A stretch of DNA of 64,000 nt, taken from assembly GCA_030248295.1 (NCBI GenBank), contig JASANH010000123.1:248001-312000 (forward strand). The letters are read 5' to 3'. Numbering within the stretch: position 1 is the first letter of the stretch; each line of letters begins with the position of its first letter. Made by a program: the position numbers and the translations under genes. Shown piece by piece: positions 57,319-64,000 of the stretch. Source of the stretch: Mesodorylaimus sp. YZB2_4 (taxonomy: Eukaryota; Nematoda; Enoplea; Dorylaimida; Dorylaimidae). The notes beneath the pieces were generated by a model that made no database searches, was not told the origin of the DNA, and was given only the letters and a program-made list of their open reading frames with translations.

Positions 57319-59032
57319 ATGGTGATGAGGAGTAGACTCATCACCATCTGCTGGTCGGAGTGTCTCTGTCCCGTGGGTGGTCCCCTAACGTGGGTAACAG
57401 CTATGGTTCACCTTTCAGACTTGACTCATCAAGAATTGTTAGTGCATGTGAGCAACTACGATATGAAGAGATTGGAATTGTATAGCCAGAATTTGGTTGA
57501 TCATCATTTGATCACGGATTTATTACCGGCAGTGGCTCGATTGGTTTTCTTGAAAAAAATCCATGTCGATTTGAGTATCGCGCAATCGGTAAGATAGTTG
57601 GCGCTGTGACGGTACAGCCCCGATTTTGTCGCCCCCCCCCCCACCAAATGACAAGAGTCGATTCCAGGATTCCCTGACACTGTGGGGGAGCGACTCGCGT
57701 CAGTGAGACATCAGACGTTTCCTTCACTGATCGTGATTGTCACTAAATCACTGGTGACCACCCCTGATCGTGAGTGATCCGTGATGGCCAAGTCAATGAC
57801 GAATTATCAGTCAGTTATACATGACTGATCAGTGACTGAGCAGTGATATGACTGGCTGGTGATGTGACTGGCTGGTGATGTGACTGAGCAGTGATATGAC
57901 TGGCTGGTGATGTGACTGGCTGGTGATGTGACTGAGCAGTGATATGACTGAGCAGTGATATGACTGAGCAGTGATATGACTGAGCAGTGATATGACTGAG
58001 CAGTGATATGACTGAGCAGTGATATGACTGAGCAGTGATATAAGCAGAAAACAAAAACAAAAAAAAAAAAAAAAACAGTGATCAGTGACTGACCAGTGAC
58101 TGATCAGTGACTGACCAGTGACTGATCAGTGACTGACCAGTGACTGATCAGTGACTGCACAGTGATATGACCAGTGGTGATATGACTGATCGATCACCAC
58201 CATTGATCATTAGTGATCGTGTTCGTGACGATAGTGATCAGTACTAATCACGTTAGGGATCAGTGCGACTACCAAGTCAGCGATGAGTTATCAGTCACTG
58301 ATCATTGATGAGTGATCGATTACTATCACTGATCTTGAGTAGGAAATCGACTCTCGATCAGTGATAGAAACGACCAAGTCAGGAAAAGGTCTCATAACCA
58401 GATGGTATGGGAGTGGGAGGTGGAGTTTGTGTGGAAACTTGTAGGTATCCTTGTTTGTAGGCTATTCTGTTGGGTTTGGGCTTGCAACACAAGACGGTTG
58501 ATCAATTGGTGAAGGAGTTGGATTTGCCATCGACACAATTGTTGGGTTTGTTCAATCGTGCTATGCGCAAGATTGTCAAGGTATGCTATGCTGTGCTGCG
58601 GAATCTTGGTTCAAGTGTTCGATTTAGGTGATGAACGAAATTTGTGAGGAGACAGTGGCGTCGGGACTGGGCGATGGGATGAGCGGCGAGAAGAAGGTGG
58701 TTGGTCGAGCCAGTGCGGGCCAATCGTTGGATGAGGAATTGAGGGAGGGGGCGGCCGAATTCGAAGAGCAAATGAGAAGTGCCAAGAAACGGCAGGAAGA
58801 GAAGTTGGTATTGGATAGGTCTGAGTTGGCGCAGTTTGCTATTCGAGGCGCCGAAGATGATTGGAACGAGGCGTTGGCTGGTGGCGAGTCGAATGTGGGG
58901 GGCAAGTCGGGCTTGGTCAGTGTGAAGAGGAAGGTTGGGGAGGATACGAAGAGGAGAGAGCCGCCGGAACGGGTTGGATTGATGAGAGGGAAGAAGAGGA
59001 AGAAGCATGGCGAGAGGAAACGTGCAAAGTGA
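48837..59032 (+). CDS. NAT10: NAT10, RNA cytidine acetyltransferase
   Basis: Twenty exons join in phase: 48837-49036, 49129-49303, 49561-49683, 49743-49804, 50474-50588, 50642-50746, 50916-51143, 51749-51853, 52131-52267, 52553-52692, 53686-53933, 54710-54931, 54996-55070, 55126-55242, 55414-55547, 56287-56441, 56512-56622, 57419-57588, 58461-58580, 58628-59032. They give 1048 aa; human has 1025. The enzyme makes N4-acetylcytidine in 18S rRNA and tRNA in the nucleolus using ATP and acetyl-CoA. Visible: KKLDNRIRTLIENGV start, Walker A ARGRGKSAALG (residues 285-295), VVIDEAAAIPL (about 387-397), CELYYVNRDTLFC, the GNAT block RIVRIATHPDYQSMGYGSRA with its acetyl-CoA loop, WLGVSYGVTNSLLKFWKRSG, and a basic tail KKRKKHGERKRAK. 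The Ser/Ala/Lys-rich end of exon 10 is a variable loop. All motifs are intact. Confidence 0.96.
50292..50310 (+). mobile_element. SINE fragment (B box only)
   Basis: GGTTCGAATTCC followed by ACTCAAGTCAC, in NAT10 intron 4, is the end of a tRNA-like head. The A-box side is not recognisable. Confidence 0.4.
51150..51720. repeat. GATCTGAT/TGATCAG-rich degenerate repeat
   Basis: NAT10 intron 7 is made almost wholly of ATCAGATC, TGATCTGA and AGATATCTGA words, many of them palindromic. No fixed unit length is seen. Confidence 0.85.
52297..52345 (-). mobile_element. tRNA-like SINE fragment
   Basis: The minus strand carries AGTTCGATTCCC (a B-box form), with GTGCAGCGCTATTCCCGTGC before it. It lies in NAT10 intron 9. 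Confidence 0.5.
52780..53600 (+). repeat. Three diverged tandem units of 250-300 bp
   Basis: Units start near 52784, 53078 and 53329. Each has, in order, a CGTCAGGCG/TTCAGGATC word, GATGTTTTTGTGYRACGACG-type sequence, GGATCGTYGTAGTCCGATCG and GATCGTCAGCTTTTTAGAGC. They fill NAT10 intron 10. Confidence 0.75.
54365..54700 (+). repeat. Three copies of a GGCGATCCGTGGRTCAT unit
   Basis: Copies near 54385, 54537 and 54663 share GGCGATCCGTGGRTCATTAA and CGCCTGATMATCG. They are irregular, with a unit of about 130-150 bp, in NAT10 intron 11. Confidence 0.65.
57025..57110 (-). mobile_element. tRNA-derived SINE head
   Basis: On the minus strand the head GGCCATGCGAATCAGACATC is followed by the B box GGTTCGAATCCC. 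No tail is clear. It lies in NAT10 intron 17, 100 bp before the A-rich tract. Confidence 0.7.
57209..57315 (+). repeat. Long A-rich tract
   Basis: About 107 bp that is nearly all A with a few T, C and G breaks. It may be the remains of a retroelement tail. It produces a false lysine-rich frame. It ends 103 bp before NAT10 exon 18. Confidence 0.9.
57720..58380. repeat. TGATCAGTGACTGA-type satellite
   Basis: At 57834-58040 the word GTGATATGACTGAGCA (16 bp) repeats, mixed with GTGATGTGACTGGCTG. At 58077-58156 the word CAGTGACTGATCAGTGACTG repeats. Both sub-arrays are built on GTGA/TGATCA. A short A run (58061-58077) separates them. NAT10 intron 18. Confidence 0.88.
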
Positions 59033-59581
59033 TGTTTTATGTTGATTTGTTGACCAGATTTGCTTGTTTGGAATAAAAGATTGGAATGGATGTGAGGTGG
59101 TTTCATGAAAGCGGGTGTCGCTCGTCAGTGCTTACTAGTGTAGCTAGTCTGGTCGTATTTCTGTTGGGGGGGGGGGGCTGGCTCTGTGTGTGAGTGGGGT
59201 GCACGGCTGCATGGGCCGTAGTGTGGATATGGCTTGTGGTCTGAGTGCTTGCTGATGGCTTGTCTGACTAATTTGAGGAAGACAGATGGGCGAATGACTA
59301 GTTCGCTCTGGGGTGCATTGCTTTTCGTGCGAAGAGGCCAGCAGGGTGTCCGGGACGACTGCTCGATGAGGAGCGAACGTGCTCGAGCTTGTCATCTAGC
59401 TAGCTAGCACAAATCTGGCCTGGCGTGTGTAAAATGGAGATAGTATTGTCGATGACGTCACACCAGCGCAGGCCCCAGTTGACTCGTTTGTTAGGCTAAC
59501 CCCGTCTCGTGCGTGCATTTATCGATTCGTCACATTGTAAGAGTCCATTTTTAGGAAAACTGGCGACGAAAGGAAGTAGCG
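59033..59581. other. Short NAT10-CTNS spacer
   Basis: About 550 bp on the same strand as both genes. It includes the NAT10 poly(A) signal, a 12-G run (59166-59177) and an acceptor-like CCATTTTTAG ending at 59554, 27 bp before the CTNS ATG. Confidence 0.6.
59072..59077 (+). terminator. Poly(A) signal of NAT10
   Basis: A canonical AATAAA lies 40 bp after the NAT10 stop codon. The close distance suggests a very short 3'UTR. Confidence 0.6.
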
Positions 59582-62500
59582 ATGGCGACTTGGTTTCGAT
59601 GGATTTCTATTTTCGTACTTTTATTTTTATATACTGATGGAAAACGAGGATATTTTACTCATCGTGGTCATTTTTTCGATGCTGCCCAGAGACGTAATGG
59701 TGAGTGAAGAATCGGGGGGAATGGAGATTTATTGGGTTTTATGTTTAGTTATGGTCGAAAACAGCAAACCGGTGTTGGAATTCGATAAAGAAGAAGTGAG
59801 ATTGGCATTGAATACGGAAGGTGTATTCAGGATTCGTGCCAGGTTAGTGCCTTACATGGGGTGCATTTGGTGTTGCGAATGGACATAAAGCACATTCTTG
59901 AACGTCTTGGCGGCTGATGGGGGGCCCCCCAAACAGGACGGGCCGTTTGTCCGTCTCATTTGGAATCGTGTGGTCGAATGTCCGCTGGAGTAGAGGGGGC
60001 GGGCCATTCGTCCTCCCATGATGGTCAGTAGGGTCGAATGTCCGCTGGTGGATGGACCTCTTGGTTTTTATGATGTGTCATGGCATCGATTGTCCGCTGT
60101 GGGGGTGGAACGGGCCATTCGTCCTCCCATCACTGGTCATTGGGTTGAATGTCCGTTGTGTTGGGACGTTTGTCCGTTCATGATGGGTCTTATGGTCGAT
60201 TATCCGCGGGATATTTGACCCCATGTGCGCAGCACAGCCGCCAAGATTGCCATGAATATGTTCTACGGTATGAAATCAAGGAACATTTTGCTATGTGCCT
60301 TACGAGTTTATGCAGTCAAAAAATGACCTAAATTTTTTGAAATTTATCCGAAACCATATTTTACCCACTTCTTACAGAAGTGAGGTTTTAGAGACATGGC
60401 TTTATACAGTGTGTGTATAACGGACTTTGGTGGGATTATGGTTATTTTCTGTCCCTTTGTTCCCCTGGTGCCCTGGTCGGGACCCAAGCCCAGCTCAGCG
60501 ACCTGTCCCTGAGGAGGGACAGGTCACTGTCGGGAACTAGACGGACAGTTTGGCAACCATTCGCTGGCTACAGCTCAGCTCACTCACTAACTTTTATCAT
60601 TGTCAGAAAGAGTTGTCCTCGGCGGGAATCGAACCGCTTACCTCTCGGTTATTACCTGATCAAGCATTCTATCAATTACACCACAAAAATCAACTGTTTC
60701 TTATCAGTGGGATTATCCTTTTTTGCAGCGAGAATCTGTCGACGGCCGTCAATATTACGTTTCGTTTGAGTGGGGGTAAAAGCGATGAAGGAATTGTACA
60801 ATTGCTCAAGTCGGCGTTGGTATTACCAGCTGGCGGCAATGCGACCGAATGGGTCGAGATTAAAATGAAAGCCGACTTGGTCGGACACGATTCTATCCTA
60901 AGAGCCAATTGTACAAATATCAACGACTCTGAGGCGTGCGTCTTAGAGTAAGTTGGGTTTTAGAAGTAGAGTGGTAAGAAAAATGTCGACTGTTCCCGAT
61001 TTTAGTACGGAAGACGCTATTTTAAGAATCGCTGTAATCCATAGCATTCCTTTATTGACGCTGATTCAAATAGTTGGATGGATTTATTTCGTCGCCTGGT
61101 CCGTATCCTTTTATCCACAAATTATTTTAAATTTTCGAAGAAGGAGGTAAGATGGGGTGGGGTCCAGGGTTCAGAGCAGTACCTTCGTGGAGTTCTGACC
61201 TGATGGACGAGAGGCAGACAAACTAGTGAAGCGGTGCACTGATGGGTGCAGATAAGGTATCCACGCCTACGCACCCTGGCATTGTCAGATCGAGTGGGTG
61301 GGAGGCATGACTGTTTTTGAGGTCTTGGGGCCCGGGTCCACTTTCACAATCTTCTACAGGAGGTCGGTCAAAGCACAATGATTTTGGATAGGACTTGGGG
61401 TGCCAAAATGGTTAGAAGATGTCTTAGGTGATTGGTTGACCGACACCTGATTTTCCAGGCCGCACACAGCGGGGGGGGGGGGGGGGTAAGGCGTGCTGGA
61501 GCGCATGAAGGGGGTGTGGTGGTGGGTGGGTAGATGAAGTGGCAGCACAGTCTTACTAATCGTGCTGGTTTCACAGTCAGCTAGGACATGTCCTAAAGTT
61601 GATGATGTTGGATAGGATTTGGGTGTAGGTGATATTGGGCCCCAGGCTACAATTGACTGCCGCAAAGTTGAGCATGTACGACCTAGGGGCGGTGTGTGTG
61701 GCCTGGAAGACCAGGGGTGAGTCCACCATGCTTTGACTCGACCCGACTGACACTGGCAGAGTGTAATAGGCATGAGTGCCTCACCTACAACACGAGATAT
61801 TGCTGTGCCTTCATAGGAGTCCTTCCAAGGACATGCTACACAGTTTAGCGTGTATGACCAGGGGGAGGGGTAAGTTCATCCCGCCGATTTGCGGATCGTG
61901 TTTTACCAATTTCTTTTTTCCATTTTAGCGTGTTGGGATTGAATTTCGATTTTCTGGCCTTGAATGCCACTGGATTCCTGTTTTATTCGTTGTACAACTG
62001 CGCCATGTTCTGGATACCTGTTGTGCAGGTAAGTCTCTGAGCTCTTGTATGCTTGCACCTGACATGGGCCAACTTGCTGTCGCCTTGACATCATGGCAAG
62101 GTCAGCTATAGTTGTCCTGCGGTGGTTGCAGGGATCAACCAGACCAGCAGGTAGCTGGGGTAAGGGTACTTGCTGTACTGCAGCTTGTAGGGTCTGGGAA
62201 GGGGTGAGGAGGATTACCTGTCTGCTCCTCCCTGAAGCAGGTGACCAGACCAGCAGGTAGCTGGGGTAGGGGTCACCTGGTGCACTGTAGCTAGCTGGTT
62301 GGGCATGATGGCAGCACGAGCAGGATCAACTGTGTGGCTCATGCAGTGTATAGTGGTCATCGCCGTTCTAGGACGAATATGAAGAGAAGTACCCGAATGG
62401 AGTGAATCCAGTGCAAATCAACGACGTGGTGTTCGCTTTGCACGCGCTCGGAGCCACTTTGGCCACGATTGGACAGTGTTTCGTGTACGAGGTGAGTCGA

Positions 62501-63971
62501 TTACTTGGCTTGTGTCGATGGTTATGCCAAGTTGTGTTGTGGTGTTTCAGAAGGGTCAGCAGCGCGTGTCGAGAATGTGCACTGGTTTGCTGACGGCCAT
62601 TTGGTTGACTGCCGTAATCTCGGTGATCGTGGCGGCCAGGCGAGCTTGTACTTGGTTGCTTTTTTTCGACATATTGTCCTATTTGAAATTATTGATTACC
62701 TTGGTCAAGTATATTCCGCAGGTGAGTGGTGGGCGTGGTGTTTGAGTGAGGAGTTATGATCTTAGAATGGTGCTTGGGAGGTCGAACAGTGAAGATGGGC
62801 CCCTCGTTACTCACAGTCAGTAGGTCCACAAATATCAGTGGCGCCGCCAGTGGCACAATCAGTAGCACTGCCAGTGGTGGCACTATCCGTGGCACTGGCA
62901 GTGGCGGCACTCTCAGTGGCACTGGCAGTGGCGGCACTCTCAGTGGCACTGGCAGTGGTGGCACTCTCAGTGGCACTGGCAGTGGCGGCACTCTCAGTGG
63001 CACCGGCAGTGGCGGCACTCTCAGTGGCGCTGGCAGTGGCGGCACTCTCAGTGGCACTGGCAGTGGCGGCACTCTCAGTGGCACCGGCAGTGGCGGCACT
63101 CTCAGTGGCGCTGGCAGTGGCGGCACTCTCAGTGGCACTGGCAGTGGCGGCACTCTCAGTGGCACTGGCAGTGGTGGCGCTCTCAGTGGCACTGGCAGTG
63201 GTGGCACTCTCAGTGGCACCGCCAGTGGCACTAACAGTAGGCTTGACTTGTCTTTGCTTGTGATGGCCCCGAGCGTTGCTGGTTCATATCTTGACTGGAG
63301 TGGCCAGGAGATGCTGTATTCGAGCTAGCAACAGGTCCGCCGAAGCAGAACCATCGACCTGAGACACACTTGCAGTCTGTAGAAACTGACGACTGTACTT
63401 GATTTCAGGCGTACTATAACTATCGCCGGAAAAGTACGACTGGTTGGAGTATTGGAAATATTTTGTTGGACTTTACTGGCGGGACAATGAGCTTGATTCA
63501 GATGTTCTTATTGGCTTACAATAATGGTAAGATTGGATTAGATAAGGCACCCGGGTCGTGGCATAGCGGTCAAGGCGTCTGTCTCTCACTCACAGGGGAG
63601 GGTTCGACTCCCGCCAGGGTGAAAAGTCAATTTATATGTTCCTTGGCCCTTGAGTCCGCTTTATGGTGCTTGGCTAAGTATGACATGGCAAATGACAAAA
63701 TTGGGTTTGGGCGTATTTTTATGATTTTCTATTTTTAGATGATTGGAAAGAAATCTTTGGGGATTTTACAAAATTTGGACTGGGCGCTATTTCGTTGTCT
63801 TTCGACATTTTGTTCATTTTCCAACATTATATATTTTATCGAAACACGGTGGCCTACGAGCCGCAGGACAGTGTTCTGGACGATGATGATGACGAGGATG
63901 CGGTGGGTGGCGGGCACGTGTCCAATTCCATCCACGTGCCCTATGTCGATGCTGATGAGAGACGGGCGTGA
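59582..63971 (+). CDS. CTNS: Cystinosin, lysosomal cystine/H+ exporter
   Basis: Nine exons join in phase: 59582-59699, 59749-59842, 60729-60947, 61006-61146, 61929-62028, 62372-62491, 62551-62721, 63409-63526 and 63739-63971. They give 437 aa ending in TGA; human has 367. It moves cystine with protons out of lysosomes. The start [20 protein letters not shown] is a signal peptide. The luminal part has NXS/T sites (NIT, NAT). Two PQ loops are intact: [20 protein letters not shown] and [20 protein letters not shown]. The proton/substrate residues of human D205, K280 and D305 are kept in [19 protein letters not shown] and LLDFTGG. The tail after the last membrane segment is long and acidic (DDDDDED) and lacks the GYDQL lysosomal sorting signal at the human C-terminus. 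Intron 7 carries a 27-bp minisatellite and intron 8 a SINE. Confidence 0.95.
59940..60215 (+). repeat. Irregular GTCGAATGTCCGCT repeats
   Basis: Five or so copies of GGTCGAATGTCCGCTG (or variants) lie near 59972, 60032, 60087, 60145 and 60193, some paired with GGGCCATTCGTCCTCCCAT. They are in CTNS intron 2. Confidence 0.75.
60345..60372 (+). repeat. Single CTGAAAC/ATTTTACCCAC core
   Basis: ATCCGAAACCATATTTTACC followed by CACTTCT. It matches the half-unit of the 82-bp satellite 54 kb away. Confidence 0.65.
60613..60690 (-). mobile_element. tRNA-like sequence, SINE head or tRNA relic
   Basis: On the minus strand GTGGTGTAATTGATAGAATG (A-box-like) is followed by GGTTCGATTCCC (B box) about 40 bp later. 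A paired acceptor stem is not convincing, so it is called a tRNA-derived repeat and not a working tRNA. It ends 38 bp before CTNS exon 3. Confidence 0.6.
62838..63235 (+). repeat. 27-bp minisatellite, about 14 units
   Basis: The unit is GGCACTCTCAGTGGCACTGG then CAGTGGC, with C/T, G/A and T/C variants. The unit length is a multiple of three and lacks stops in several frames, so frames of 140-190 codons run through it on both strands. It is spliced out as part of CTNS intron 7. Confidence 0.93.
63549..63700 (+). mobile_element. tRNA-derived SINE with TGACA-type tail
   Basis: The head GTGGCATAGCGGTCAAGGCG, B box GGTTCGACTCCC (63601-63612), body CCTTGGCCCTTGAGTCCGCT and tail TATGACATGGCAAATGAC are all present. 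It lies in CTNS intron 8, 39 bp before the last exon. Confidence 0.85.
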
Positions 63972-64000
63972 GGGCCCCGCTCAGTGATAGGGTCTGCTGG

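Noticed and set aside
57144..57335. Lysine-rich 63-codon frame
   Set aside because: Translation of the A-rich tract.
57815..58060. 81-codon minus frame with SVISLLSHITAQSYH repeats
   Set aside because: Translation of the GTGATATGACTGAGCA satellite in NAT10 intron 18.
60613..60690. Functional tRNA gene
   Set aside because: A- and B-box-like words are present, but the arms do not fold convincingly; treated as a tRNA-derived repeat. The same holds for the other SINE heads.
62838..63235. CRISPR array
   Set aside because: Head-to-tail units with no unique spacers, in an animal intron.
62689..63328. 180-190-codon repetitive frames on both strands
   Set aside because: Frames through the 27-bp minisatellite; CTNS exons 7 and 8 flank it with good splice sites.

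Overview
The window is eukaryotic nuclear DNA from an animal. Protein genes are split by many GT-AG introns, and the deep homologies are animal ones: WRAP53/TCAB1, an SLC5 sodium/monocarboxylate-type symporter, NAT10 and cystinosin. Introns and spacers are packed with tRNA-derived SINEs, hairpin-type MITEs, satellites and long poly-G/poly-C runs. I cannot name the species. An invertebrate is likely, because of the mostly compact introns and the divergence from vertebrate homologues. All functions are read from sequence and remembered family features; nothing was searched.

Layout. 0.5-0.9 kb: two 3'-terminal exons of a WD40-type gene (minus). 3.9-12.7 kb: WRAP53 (plus, 6 coding exons), whose 5.5-kb intron 1 holds an 82-bp tandem array invaded by a PIF/Harbinger relic and by a second, 1.15-kb transposon present in two copies. 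13.7-14.3 kb: a deleted and frameshifted pseudogene of the secreted protein encoded at 39.5 kb. 15.9-31.7 kb: three tandem minus-strand SLC5 copies. The outer two are intact 15-exon genes; the middle one is a pseudogene. 32.8-35.7 kb: a proline/serine/tyrosine-rich protein with a C-terminal membrane segment (plus). 35.7-39.4 kb: satellite and duplicated debris. 39.5-40.4 kb: an intronless secreted protein. 40.4-46.2 kb: no convincing gene. 46.2-47.5 kb: an intronless type II membrane protein with a cysteine-rich ectodomain (minus). 48.8-59.0 kb: complete NAT10 (20 exons, plus). 59.6-64.0 kb: complete cystinosin CTNS (9 exons, plus).

The conserved genes are housekeeping neighbours rather than a pathway: telomerase/Cajal-body RNP trafficking, RNA cytidine acetylation and lysosomal cystine export. 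The accessory content is what stands out. An empty target site and its filled version lie next to each other in WRAP53 intron 1. A SINE insertion dates the SLC5 duplications. At least two inverted-repeat MITE families are present. A roughly 20-bp core (ATCTGAAACYATATTTTACC) recurs in two unrelated satellites and at single sites. GATC-palindrome-rich repeats fill several introns and resemble the coding sequence of the WRAP53 N-terminus. Exon coordinates are my own hand-placed splice joins; reading phases close in every multi-exon gene that I call intact.
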